Shown: piece by piece, positions 1 through 8,032 of the stretch
Position numbering within the stretch: the stretch's first letter is position 1
How the letters are laid out: each line of letters opens with the position of its first letter
Assembly (NCBI GenBank): GCA_001311585.1
Contig: BBBN01000015.1
Coordinates: forward strand, 1 to 13,571
Length of the DNA stretch: 13,571 nucleotides
Reading direction: 5' to 3'
From: Thermus sp. JCM 17653
GTDB taxonomy: Bacteria; Deinococcota; Deinococci; Deinococcales; Thermaceae
The notes under the pieces: generated by a model
What the model was told of the DNA's origin: nothing
What the model saw: only the letters and a program-made list of their open reading frames with translations
The model's database searches: none
Translations under genes and position numbers: made by a program

Positions 1-732
1 AAGGCATAGGAGACCCGCACGGGGCCCTCGGCATAAGCCAGGCGGAGACGCCTGGGAGGAAGCCGCAAGCGAAAGGCCGCCACCAGGAAAGCCGGGTCGT
101 ACCCCTGCATGCCTCCCTCGGCCCCCACCATCCCCACGTCGGAAACATAGGCCGTGCCCTGGGGCAGGATGCGGGCATCGGCGGTGGGCACGTGGGTATG
201 GGTGCCGAGGAGGGCGGCGATCCGGCCGTCCAGGGCGTAGCTGCCGCCATCTTCTCAAAAACGGACTCCGAGTGGAAGTCCACCAGGACGGGCACTCCTT
301 TCCCCTCGGCGAGGTCCGCTCCAGGGCAGGCAGGGGGTCTTCCACCGCCAAGGGCAGGGCGCTCCGCCCCGCCACGTTGACCACCAGGAGGCGCTTCTCT
401 CCTTTCTCAAGAAGGAGGCTCCCCCGACCCGGGGCCAAGGGGGAGTAGTTGAGGGGCCTTAGCACGCGTGGGTGGCCGAGGATCGCCTCCAGGTCGGGGG
501 GGTCAAAGGAGTGGTTTCCCCCCGTGACCGCGTCCACTCCGAGCCGGAAGAGTCGCTCCAAGGAGGCCAGGGTCATGCCCGCCCTGCCTTGTTCGGGAAG
601 GGTGAGGTCCAGGTTCTCCCCGTTGACCACCACAAAATCGGGTGCGAAGCGCTCCAGAAGAGGGGGAAGCTCCCGTTCCAGGGCCCTGAGCCCAGGTTCT
701 CCCACCACGTCCCCGAAGAAGAGCACCTTCAT
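1..732 (-). CDS. YmdB-family (TIGR00282) metallophosphoesterase, C-terminus cut by window edge, two frameshifts
   Basis: A calcineurin-like phosphoesterase of the YmdB/TIGR00282 family; characterised members are metal-dependent cytoplasmic phosphodiesterases acting on 2',3'-cyclic nucleotides. Starting at ATG 732 the protein opens MKVLFFGDVVG with Asp8, then VVNGEN (Glu39, Asn40) and GGNHSFD (Asn73, His74). After two frame corrections (one missing base near 308-315, another near 243-248) it continues through VPVLVDFHSESVFEKMA and GTHTHVPTADARILPQGTA to YVSDVGMVG, so all metal ligands of the family are present. The last readable residues are VSYAF, so only the final few residues lie beyond base 1. 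ATG 732 overlaps the permease stop by four bases (ATGA), making it the last seen gene of the 3704 operon. The position beside a Ugp-like transporter, where E. coli has the diesterase ugpQ, suggests it may act on imported phosphodiesters; that is inference. The family assignment is firm, the in vivo substrate is not. Confidence 0.85.
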   Translation of the reverse strand, partial: MKVLFFGDVVGEPGLRALERELPPLLERFAPDFVVVNGENLDLTLPEQGRAGMTLASLERLFRLGVDAVTGGNHSFDPPDLEAILGHPRVLRPLNYSPLAPGRGSLLLEKGEKRLLVVNVAGRSALPLAVEDPLPALERTSPRGKECPSWWTSTRSPFLRRWRQLRPGRPDRRPPRHPYPRAHRRCPHPAPGHGLCFRRGDGGGRGRHAGVRPGFPGGGLSLAASSQASPPGLCRGPRAGLLCL

Positions 733-1539
733 CCGCGCACACCTCCTTCCATGAGGGTCTCCAGCACCCATCTGCGGAAAGCCAGGTAGAGGAGGAAAGC
801 CGGCAGGGTGGCCAGCACCGAGGCTGCCATCATCGGGCCCCAGGCGTTGGACCCCTCCCCACCCGCAAACCGCGCCACCGCTACGGTGAGGAGGTACATC
901 TCGGGGCGGTTGGCGACCAGGCCCGGCCAGACGAACTGGTTCCAGGCGGAGATGAAGAGGGTGATTCCCAGGGCCACCAGGGTGGGGAGGTTGGCCGGGG
1001 CCAGTACCCGGAAGAGAACTTGCCACGAGGAGGCGCCGTCCACGTGGGCCGCCTCCAGGATCTCCTTGGGAAAGGCCAGGAAGTGTTGCCGGAGGAGGAA
1101 GGTGGCGTAGCCCGCGGTGAGCATGGGCAGGATGAGCCGGGAAAGGTGTTGAGCAAGCCAAGCCTGGCCACCAAGAGGTAGCTTGGCAGGTAGGTGACCA
1201 CGAAGGGCACCAGGATGCTGCCCACGAAGAGGGCGAATAGGACTTCCTTGAGGAAAAAGGTGCGGAAGGCGAAGGCGTAGGCGGCGAGAAGGGCCAGGAG
1301 GAGCTGTCCCAGGGTGACCCCCAGGGCGAAGGCCAGGGTGTTCGCCACGTACCGGGCCATGGGGAGCTTCTCCAGCACCACCTGGTAGTTCTCCAGGGTG
1401 AGGGGAAGGGTGAGGGGCAGGGGGGAGGAGAAGATCCTCTCCGGCGGGGTGAGGCTAAGGCCTAGCTGATAGAGAAAGGGCAGGAGCATGATTAGGCGGA
1501 AAGCCCGAGGAGGCCGTGGGCCAGAACCCGCTTACCCAT
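729..1539 (-). CDS. CUT1 ABC transporter permease, UgpE/MalG type (two frameshifts)
   Basis: Inner-membrane subunit of a carbohydrate/glycerol-phosphate type importer, about 270 aa and about six membrane segments after correction. The start is ATG 1539 (MGKRVLAHGLLGLSA), overlapping the previous permease stop by eight bases. One base is missing near 1491-1496, where GCC TAA should read into LIMLLPFLYQ, and one near 1136-1140 (LLNTFPG / LILPMLTAGYATFLL). With both restored the length is 813 nt, a multiple of three. The cytoplasmic EAA loop, EAAHVDGASSWQVLFRVLAP, which docks on the ATPase, is intact. The C-terminal half (ISAWNQFVWPGLVANRPEM, then RWVLETL) resembles E. coli UgpE (YGWNQYLWPLLVTNRGDM, QRWFVKGL) more than MalG. 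It pairs with the permease at 1532-2445 and the binding protein at 2433-3704. Substrate is inferred from context. Confidence 0.85.
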
Positions 1540-2445
1540 GCGGCACCCGCTTTTCCAGGAGCCAAAGCTGGCCCAGGATCAGGACCCCTAGCCCCAGCGT
1601 GAGGAGGACGGCCTCGGCCGCGGCCACGCCCGCCCGAAAGAAGCGGAAGGCTTCCTGGTAGACGGCGTACATGAGGTGGCTCGTGCGCCCGAAGGGCCCG
1701 CCCTGGGTCATAACCTCCACGGGCACAAAGGCGTACTCCAGTGCGCTGGCCAAGGCGCTCAGGAGGAGGAAGAGGAGGACGGGCCCGAGGAGGGGCAAGA
1801 GGACGTGGCGCAGGAGGGGAACCCCTTCGGCTCCGTCCACACGGGCCGCCTCCATCACTTCCCTCGGGATGGCCTTGAGGCCCGCCAGGGCGATGAGGTA
1901 GTGAAAGCCCAAGAACTTCCAGTTGGCCACCAGGGCCACCGCGAGAAGGGCCGTTTGGGGGTCTGCCAGGAGGGGGGGCGCCTCGAAGCCCACCGCCCTA
2001 AGCACCTGGGCCAGCGGGCCCGCCGCCGGCAGGTAAAGGTAGAGCCAGACCAGGCTCGCCACGGAAACCGCCGCCACCGTGGGGGCGAAGAGGAGGCTCT
2101 GGTACACCTCGGGCCAGCGCCCCTTTACCTGCAAAGTAAGGAGGCTAGGCCGAGGGGGAAGAGGAAGTTGCCCACCAGGGCCAGACCCATGTAGGCGAGG
2201 GACTGGCGCACGGTCTGCACGAAAGCCGGGTCCTGGAAAAGGATCCGGTAGTTCTCCAGACCCGCGAACCTGGCCTCGCTTCGGATGAGGTTCCAGTCCA
2301 TGAAGCTTAGGGCCAGGTTTGCGAGGAGGGGTAGGTAGACGAAGACCAGGAGGAAGAAAAGGCCGGGGGCCAGGAAGAAGAAGGCTTTCCACCCCTCCTT
2401 GGGCCGTGAGGCAGGGGCCAGGGCTTGCACCGTCACTCGCTGCAC
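1532..2445 (-). CDS. CUT1 ABC transporter permease, UgpA/MalF type (one frameshift)
   Basis: First membrane subunit of the second Ugp-like importer, about 304 aa after correction. GTG 2445 starts inside the end of the binding-protein gene (13-bp overlap), giving MQRVTVQALAP followed by the first hydrophobic segment (FFFLAPGLFFLLVFVYLP). A base is missing near 2131-2136, where FPLGLASLL meets QVKGRWPEVYQSLLFAP; without the repair translation stops at TAA there. The restored length is 915 nt. The EAA loop reads EAARVDGAEGVPLLRHVLLP, and the following TQGGPFGRTSHLMYAVYQ matches the GGP...T..L.Y..Y signature of UgpA-type permeases. There is no adjacent ATPase gene in this operon; the nearest is immediately upstream at 3729-4664. 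Confidence 0.86.
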
Positions 2446-3704
2446 CGCTCGCCCCCGACGAGGCGGTTGATCTCCTGGGCGGCTTCCTTGAGGGCGGCCT
2501 CGGCGGTGGCCTGCCCAGTGAGGGCCTTTTGGGTTGCCCGGAAGAGGGCTTGGCTTGCGGCGAGGCCGTTTTTCCCCGGGAAGCTCGTCCAGGGCACGGT
2601 GAAGGGGAGCTGGTCAATGGCGACCTTCTGGATGGGGTTTTGGTTCACGAAGTCCTTCAGGTAGCGGGGGTCCTGGGTAAGCCCAGGAAGGAGGGGGACG
2701 TAGCCTGTGCCCTTGGTCCAGAGGGTGAAGCCCTCGGGGGAGGTGAGGAACTGGATGAACTTCCAAGCGGCCTCCTGGCGCTTGGGATCTCGGGCAAAGA
2801 CGGTGAGCACGTTCCCCCCGCCAGGCAGGGCGGGCGGCCTGGAGCCGAAGGTGGGGAAGCGGGCTCCGCGGAGCTCAAACCGTCCCTTGGTCTGCTCCTG
2901 CAGGCCCGCCCTGCGGGCGATGGTGGTCATGAAGGCCGCGGCCTCTCCCGCGAGGAAGGCCTGCTCCCCCTGCTGCAGGGGCACCCCTAGGGCAAGCCCG
3001 TCCCTGACAAGCCCAGCCCACATGGATAGCGCCCCGATGGCCTCGGGGCTGTCCACGCCCGCCCGATAGAAACCCCCCTCGCACCGGAGGAGGTTGCCTC
3101 CGTTAGAGCGGATGAGGGCTTCCAGGGCCCAGTTGTCGTCAAGGAGAATGAGGTATAGGCCGTACTTCCCCGTCCGGGCCCTAATCTGCTGGGCCGCCCG
3201 GCGCCAGCCTCCCAGGTAGCGGGGGGGGCGGTCGGGGTCAAGCCCCGCGCGGCGGAAGAGGTCAGCGTTGTAGTAGGTGACGATGTTGGAAAGGGAGTAG
3301 GGCACCCCCACCATCTTCCCCTTCGCCAAGCCCAGGGCCCGGATGTTGGGAGCGTAGCGGCCCAGGACCCGTCCCTGGGTGTAGCGGCGGTCCAGCTCGT
3401 CGGCGGGAACGTAGGGCAGGTTCTCTGCCACGTACCGGGTGTAGAGGTAGCCGATCTGGGCCACGTCCGGGGGGTTGCCCGCAGCCAAGGCAGCTTGCAG
3501 GTTCTGGAGAAGGCCGGTGTAGGCATTGGGCTGGTACCGCTCCTCCACCCGGATACCAGGGTTTCGGCGCTGGAACTCTTGGATGAGCTGCCGCACGGCA
3601 GGAAGCCCGAAGGCCTCGGTGTTGATGTGCCAGTACTGTAGGGTGATTTCCTGACCCAAGGCGGGAATCAGGGCAAAGAAACCAAGTAAGAAGCCGCTTC
3701 TCAC
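2433..3704 (-). CDS. UgpB-like extracellular solute-binding protein (SBP family 1)
   Basis: Exported ligand-binding subunit of the second Ugp-like importer, 423 aa. I start it at GTG 3704 because GGGAGG at 3713-3718 lies eight bases upstream; upstream in-frame GTGs at 3713 and 3710 overlap or abut that site. This gives a short signal peptide, MRSGFLLGFFALIPALGQ, then EITLQYWHINTEA. Family features follow: AGNPPDVAQIG, the ligand-lip segment VPYSLSNIVTYYNADLF with RRAGLDPDRPP, LPGGGNVLTVF, and WKFIQFLTSPEG. The normally invariant PP-x-TW motif is replaced by PPRYLGGWRRAAQQ. An extra C in the C8 run (3221-3228) plus a missing base near 3207 would restore PPATWEAWRRAAQQ, so two compensating indels are likely. 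Relation to UgpB is closer than to maltose-binding proteins, but the ligand is unproven. A Pho-type promoter precedes it. Confidence 0.85.
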   Translation of the reverse strand: MRSGFLLGFFALIPALGQEITLQYWHINTEAFGLPAVRQLIQEFQRRNPGIRVEERYQPNAYTGLLQNLQAALAAGNPPDVAQIGYLYTRYVAENLPYVPADELDRRYTQGRVLGRYAPNIRALGLAKGKMVGVPYSLSNIVTYYNADLFRRAGLDPDRPPRYLGGWRRAAQQIRARTGKYGLYLILLDDNWALEALIRSNGGNLLRCEGGFYRAGVDSPEAIGALSMWAGLVRDGLALGVPLQQGEQAFLAGEAAAFMTTIARRAGLQEQTKGRFELRGARFPTFGSRPPALPGGGNVLTVFARDPKRQEAAWKFIQFLTSPEGFTLWTKGTGYVPLLPGLTQDPRYLKDFVNQNPIQKVAIDQLPFTVPWTSFPGKNGLAASQALFRATQKALTGQATAEAALKEAAQEINRLVGGERCSE

Positions 3705-3712
3705 GCTCACCA

Positions 3713-3718
3713 CCTCCC
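3713..3718 (-). promoter_or_regulatory. Shine-Dalgarno site deciding the start of the binding protein at 3704
   Basis: GGGAGG followed by eight bases and GTG 3704. The site continues as GGAGGTGGTGA, a long match to the 16S rRNA tail. It excludes the upstream GTG codons at 3713 and 3710 as starts and gives a compact signal peptide. Confidence 0.75.
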
Positions 3719-3725
3719 GGACCTC

Positions 3726-3757
3726 AACCTACCCCTCCCCTTTCAGGCCGCTGTCAA
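3726..3757 (-). promoter_or_regulatory. Pho box and -10 of the second Ugp-like operon, inside the ATPase 3' end
   Basis: On the plus strand CTTTCAG (3740-3746), GCCG, CTGTCAA (3751-3757): two 7-mers separated by 4 nt, TCA to TCA exactly 11 bp, like the E. coli Pho box CTGTCAT-N4-CTGTCAT. In gene sense it reads TTGACAG-CGGC-CTGAAAG, then 8 nt, then TAGGTT (3731-3726) as a -10. The predicted transcript starts near 3719, giving a leader of about 15 nt that contains the SD site. The box lies within the last codons of the upstream ATPase and its TAG stop (3731-3729) is part of the -10. Confidence 0.6.
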
Positions 3758-4664
3758 GGCCCCTAGGAAAACGGCGGGGCTTGAGAAGGCCCAACTCTAA
3801 CTCCTGCCCGGGGTGGGCCTCGAGGCGCACCCAGGCCTCCCCTTGGGGGAGGGAGACGCGGCAGAGGACCTCCCCCCGCACCTCACGCCTTTCCAGCACC
3901 CGGGCGCGGAGGGAGCCTCGCGAGTCCACCTCCTCGTAGCGGAAGGCGAGGAAGGTTTCTCGCTCGGGAAGAAGGTTTGCCCGGCCAAAGGCCAAAAAGG
4001 TGGCAAGGAAACGGGGGTTCTGGTAAAGCTCCCTGGGGGAACCCACCTCCAGAAGCCTTCCCCCTGCCATCACCCCCACCCGGTCCCCTAGAAGCATGGC
4101 CTCCTCGGGGTCGTGGGTCACGTGGAGAACGGTGACCCCTTCCGCCTTGAAAAGAGCCCGCACCTCGAGGCGCAACCTCTCCCGAAGCACCGGGTCCAGG
4201 GCGCTGTACGGCTCGTCCATGAGGATCACCTGGGGCCTCCTGGCTAGGGCCCGGGCTAGGGCCACCCGTTGCCTCTGACCGCCAGAAAGCGCCCCGGGCT
4301 TCTTCCCGGCGTGTTCTAGGAGGCCTACCCGCTCCAGAAGGGCCAGGGCCTCCCTAGGGTCGGGCCTCGGCATTACCAGAAGGAGGTGTTCTAAGGCGGT
4401 GAGATGGGGCCAGAGGCCCAGATCCTGAAAGACGTAGGCCACCCCTCTCCTTTCCGGGGCAAGCCGGGTTACCTCCCGGCCGCGGATAAAGACCCGGCCC
4501 CGGTCGGGTAGGAGGAGGCCCGCCACCAAGTTGAGGAGGGTGCTCTTGCCGCTTCCCGAGGCCCCGAGGAGGACCAAGACCTCTCCCAGCGCCACCTCCA
4601 AGTTCACACCGAAGACCCCCATCCCGGGGGCGAAGGCCTTGGTGAGGTCTTCCAGCCTCACCAT
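3729..4664 (-). CDS. ABC transporter ATP-binding protein, FbpC/PotA type
   Basis: Cytoplasmic nucleotide-binding subunit, intact at 311 aa. Walker A GASGSGKST is at residues 34-42, the Q-loop Gln at 80 (VFQD), the ABC signature LSGGQ at 126-130, Walker B VILMDEP at 146-152, the D-loop SALD at 154-157 and the switch His at 184 (HVTHD). The C-terminal about 70 residues form a short TOBE-like region, smaller than the roughly 130-residue domain of MalK/UgpC, which fits the ferric/phosphonate-type subfamily. ATG 4664 has GGAGG six bases upstream and overlaps the permease stop by seven bases, so it belongs with the 6128 permease. It is the only ABC ATPase in a window with three importers, so it could also energise the Ugp-like permeases on either side, though a distant shared MalK-like ATPase is equally possible. 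Confidence 0.92.
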   Translation of the reverse strand: MVRLEDLTKAFAPGMGVFGVNLEVALGEVLVLLGASGSGKSTLLNLVAGLLLPDRGRVFIRGREVTRLAPERRGVAYVFQDLGLWPHLTALEHLLLVMPRPDPREALALLERVGLLEHAGKKPGALSGGQRQRVALARALARRPQVILMDEPYSALDPVLRERLRLEVRALFKAEGVTVLHVTHDPEEAMLLGDRVGVMAGGRLLEVGSPRELYQNPRFLATFLAFGRANLLPERETFLAFRYEEVDSRGSLRARVLERREVRGEVLCRVSLPQGEAWVRLEAHPGQELELGLLKPRRFPRGLDSGLKGEG

Positions 4665-6128
4665 CTCCTACCTCCTAGGGCCAAAAGGGCCAGGGTGGAA
4701 AGGAGGGCGAGGAGGAGGCCCACCGCCGCGGCCTCCCGGTACAGCCCCCCGTTCAGAGCTCCCAGGACCGCCACGCCCACGGTCTCGGCTCCGGGGGCGT
4801 AGAGCAACGCGGAGAGGGTGATCTCCGAAAGCGCCAAGGGAAAGACCAAGAAGAAGGCGGCTCGAGCTTGGGGCAGGAGGAGCGGATAGCCCACCCGGAA
4901 CCAGGCCCGCCCCAAGGACAGGCCATGCACTCGAGCCGCCGCCACCTTGGCTTCCACCCGAATCCCGGCCTCCAAAGAGCGCAGGGCGAGGCTGGCGAAG
5001 TGAAGGAGATAAGCCAGGAGGAGCAGCCAGACGGTGGCGTAGAGGGGGGTGGGGGCCAGGAGGAGGATCAGCCAGGCCCAGCAGGCTACCCGGAAGGGTG
5101 TGGTGGAGGTCCAAAGCGACCCGCAGTTGGCGTAGCGCGCGGGGAAAAGGGCGTAGCACCATGGCCAACAGGGTGACCCCCACGGCTGTGCCCACCGCTA
5201 GCAGGAGGGAATTGCCCAGACCCTTTTGTACCAGGGGTAGGTCCAAAGCTGCGCCAAAGGCGGGCTCGAAGCCTCCGGTGTAGGGATTCAGAAGGGCCTC
5301 CCGGAGCAGGCCCCAGGTGCTGAGCAGCAACGCCAGGAGCGCATACAGGGCGAAGGTTAGCCGGAAAAGGGGCCTCGAGGTCAGACCCTCCCTGGGAACG
5401 GCCTCCAGCAGCGGCCTTGGCCGTAGAAGGAGAGCGGGCAGAGCGAGAATCCCCAGCGCCAGGCCCAGGGCCGCAGCCTCTCCCAACGGGTCCTGGCTCA
5501 AGGGGCTATTCAACCGGCCATAGGCCAGGGTAGGGAGCGTGTAGACCCGGGCGGGCAAGCCGAGCACCGCGGGGACGCCGAAGTTGCCCAACAGAGCCAG
5601 ATAAAGCACACCCCCGGCGGACAGAAGGCTCGGAAGGAGCGGCGGTAGCAGGACCCGCAGCCGCCGTATCCCCACCACCCCGTGGGCTCGGGCTGCCCGG
5701 AGGAGGGGGAGTACGGACTCCAGCGAGGGACGGAGCAGAGCGTAAGCCAGGGGGGTATAGTGCACCGTCCAGGCCAGGAGAATCCCAGGCACCCCGTAGA
5801 TCGGTTTCCCCAGGGACTGGAACGTGAAGAGCAGGCCCATCCCTGTGACGAAGGGCGGGATGTAGAACGAGAGCATGAGCAGGGCCTCGAGGCCCCTTCC
5901 CACCCCGCCCAGGAGGGCCAGGAAAGCCAGCAGCAGGGCCAAGCCGAGCGCGAGCAGGGTCCCCCCGATGGAGAGAAGCAGGCTCTCGAGGGCCACGTCC
6001 CAGACCGCCAGGGCGGCCCTCAGGTGTCCGGCTCCGCGCGCAGCCAGGACCAGGATGGGCAGAAGGAGGAGGAGGGTGAGCGGGGTCAGGGCCAAAGGCA
6101 GCGGGGAGAGGGGCTGAGCGGGTTTCAT
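4658..6128 (-). CDS. FbpB-type ABC permease with two fused membrane domains (one frameshift)
   Basis: Inner-membrane channel of the third importer, about 489 aa after correction, carrying two homologous halves of roughly six membrane segments each, as in ferric-iron/2-aminoethylphosphonate (FbpB/PhnU-like) permeases. ATG 6128 overlaps the preceding binding-protein stop (ATGA). The first half includes SFYIPPFVTGMGL and a coupling loop around LRAARAHGVVGIRRLRVLLP. The frame is lost near 5068-5075 (LPGSLLGLA / LILLLAPTPLYATVW); one extra base, or two missing, explains it, and the corrected length is 1470 nt. The second half holds LRSLEAGIRVEAKVAAARVH and FPLALSEITLSALLYAPG and ends in GGRRW at TGA 4658. 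The uncorrected reading frame runs on to about 4668 as Pro/Arg/Gly-rich nonsense, which supports the repair. Some residues just before the break (VLRPFPRALRQL) are less certain. Confidence 0.85.
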
Positions 6129-7080
6129 CGGCGCAGGCCGAAGAGGGCGTTGAAGCGCTCCAGGAGTTCGGAGCCGGGCTCCTCCCCCCTCAGGGAGATC
6201 AGGTCTGCAGGGGCGCCCTTGGGCCTAGGTACGCCGGGCATCACCGGGTAGTAGCCCCGCTCGGCGAAGATGGCCTGCCCCTTGGGCGAGAGGAGGAAGG
6301 TCAGGAACCGCTTAGCCAGGGCGGGATTTTTGCTCCACGTGGGAATCCCGATGGGGGTGGGGGCGAAGATCACCCCGTCCTGGGGGTAGACGATGGCCAG
6401 GGGAGCGCCCTTCTCCAGCTCCTGCCGCACCCCGTAGTCGTTGGTGAGGGCGATGGCGTACTCCCCTCGAGCCAGCTTCTGCTGCAGCACCGGGTTGGAC
6501 TGCTCCACGCGCATCCCGTTGGTCCGCAGGCTTTCGAAGTAGCCCAGGCCGTAGCGCTGGCTTAGGGCCCCCAGGGCGATTAGGGTGGGCCCCGAGTAGT
6601 TGGGGTCGGCCATGGCGAGCCGGTCCTTGTAGAGGGGTTTGACCAAGTCCTTCCAGAAGCGCGGCCACTGCTCCTTGGGCAGGACCTTGGTGTTGATGGC
6701 CAGGACGTTTTGGAGGAGGCGGACCTCGTAGTATTTCCCCCCTTCGTAAACGTACTGGGGAGGGAGTCCGGGGAAGGTGGGGGGAACCCGGCGGAGCAGA
6801 CCCTTCTGGCCAAGTTCGCGGAAAAGTCCTTCCCTCACCACCCAGATCAGGTCGGGCTGGAGGTTGCCCGCCTCGAGCTCGGGGCGGAGCTTGGCCGCTA
6901 CCTCCCCTGCTCCCGAGCGAAAGACCTTCACCTCCGCCCCGGTTCCTCCGCGCGGAAGCCCTGGAGTAGCGCATTCACGTCGGGTAGCTGAGCCCCGGCA
7001 ACGTACGGGGCAAGGCTTACCCGGCTCACCTGCGCAAAACCCGCCAGCAGCAAAAAGGTTATGAGTACCAGTACGCGCAT
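6125..7080 (-). CDS. FbpA/AfuA-type substrate-binding protein, paralogue 1 (one frameshift)
   Basis: Exported binding protein of the ferric/organophosphate/phosphonate class, about 318 aa after correction. ATG 7080 is preceded by GGAGGTGA with 5-nt spacing and gives the signal peptide MRVLVLITFLLLAGFAQ. A missing base near 6945-6949 (LLQGFRAE / GTGAEVKVFRSGAGEV) restores a 957-nt gene. Conserved parts are the anion-contacting strand-loop KVFRSGAGEV, GKYYEVRLLQNVLAINTK, MADPNYSG, QSNPVLQQKLARGEY and RGYYPVMPGV. It is clearly a duplicate of the next gene upstream (about half of the residues match by eye). Where FbpA/FutA iron binders carry a Tyr-Tyr pair, this one has NDYGVRQ, so iron is doubtful. 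The mature N-terminus (VSLAPYVAGAQLP) differs from the usual LILYTS strand of its paralogue; real divergence or another hidden error. Confidence 0.85.
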
Positions 7081-7082
7081 GC

Positions 7083-8024
7083 TCACCTCCGGAGCCCCAT
7101 GAGTTGGTTGAAGCGGTCCAGGGTATCCGGGTCGGCAAAGCGAGCCCGTAGGCCCACCACCTTCTCCGGCGCGCCCTTGGGCTTGGGCGCATCCGGCATC
7201 ACCGGGTAATAGCCCCGCTCGACGAAGATGCGTTGGGCCTCGGGGGAGAGGAGGAAGCGAAGAAAGCGCCCCGCAAGCTCTGGGTTCTTGCTCCAGGAGG
7301 TCACAGCAATAGGGGTAGGCACGAGGATGGCCCCGTCTTTGGGGTAGACCACTTCCAAGGGCGCCCCCTTAGCGGCCTCCTGCCGCAGGCCGAAGTCGGT
7401 GGTGATGCTCACCCCGTACTCGCCCCGGGCCAGTTTCTGTTGTAACACCGGATTGGACTGCTCGATCTTGAGACCGTTCTCCCTGAGCCGGAAGAAGTAG
7501 TCAAAGCCCAGGCGGTGGACCAGGGTACCCACAGTGGCCAGCGCGGCTCCGGAAAAGTTGGGGTCGGGCATGGCCACCGTCCCCCGATACTCCGGACGGA
7601 GCAAGTCCTGCCACGTGTTCGGCGGTTGGCGCACCACCTGGCGATTTACCCCGAAGACGTTGTAGAGCAGGCGCACCTCGTAGTAAAGCCCCCCGCCCGA
7701 TGCGTACTGGGCAGGATAGCCCGGGGTGGTGAGGGGCACCCGCCGAAGCTGACCCCTGGCCGCCAACTCCTTGAGAAAGTCCTCGTTGGCGAACCAGAGG
7801 AGGTCCGGCTGGGGATTCCCGGCCTCCAGCTCGGCCCGGATCTTAGCGACCACCTCCCCGGTTCCCGAACGAAAGACCTTGATCTCCACCCCTGGGTTTT
7901 GCCGCTGGAAGGCCTGCACCAGGGCGTTGACGTCCGCCAAAACCTCCGAGGTGTAGAGGATGAGGCTTCCCTGGGCCAGGCCTAGCCCGGAAAGGAAGAG
8001 CAAAGAGAACACCTTGCTACGCAT
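7083..8024 (-). CDS. FbpA/AfuA-type substrate-binding protein, paralogue 2
   Basis: Intact 313-aa exported binding protein, first gene of the third importer operon. ATG 8024 gives the signal peptide MRSKVFSLLFLSGLGLAQ, then SLILYTSEVLADVNALVQAF, the typical first strand of this class. Landmarks are KVFRSGTGEVVAKI, LWFANEDFLKEL, LYYEVRLLYNVFGVNR, MPDPNFSG, QSNPVLQQKLARGEY, TTDFGLRQEAAKGAPLEVV and RGYYPVMPDA. No Shine-Dalgarno sequence precedes the start; the -10 hexamer TAGCCT ends eight bases above the ATG, so the transcript is probably leaderless. It ends two bases before the ATG of the paralogue at 7080, whose SD overlaps this stop. The iron-type Tyr-Tyr pair is absent (TTDFG). Automatic annotation would probably say 'iron ABC transporter'; a phosphate ester or phosphonate is a better guess given the Pho box. 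Confidence 0.9.
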   Translation of the reverse strand: MRSKVFSLLFLSGLGLAQGSLILYTSEVLADVNALVQAFQRQNPGVEIKVFRSGTGEVVAKIRAELEAGNPQPDLLWFANEDFLKELAARGQLRRVPLTTPGYPAQYASGGGLYYEVRLLYNVFGVNRQVVRQPPNTWQDLLRPEYRGTVAMPDPNFSGAALATVGTLVHRLGFDYFFRLRENGLKIEQSNPVLQQKLARGEYGVSITTDFGLRQEAAKGAPLEVVYPKDGAILVPTPIAVTSWSKNPELAGRFLRFLLSPEAQRIFVERGYYPVMPDAPKPKGAPEKVVGLRARFADPDTLDRFNQLMGLRR

Positions 8025-8032
8025 ACGCCGGT

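Noticed and set aside
192..2990. Many plus-strand open frames (for example 808-1110, 1676-2194, 2319-2990) opposite the transporter genes
   Set aside because: They are Arg/Gly/Pro-rich shadows that arise opposite GC-rich genes, have no SD or family motifs, and lie fully inside recognised minus-strand genes.
3705..3713. GTG 3713 as start of the binding protein at 3704
   Set aside because: Its first base is the last base of the GGGAGG ribosome site, so it cannot be used; GTG 3704 has correct spacing.
5682..6251. A 189-aa plus-strand open frame rich in Gln/Glu/Gly
   Set aside because: It mirrors the permease and binding-protein genes on the other strand and reads as low-complexity sequence without any recognisable domain.
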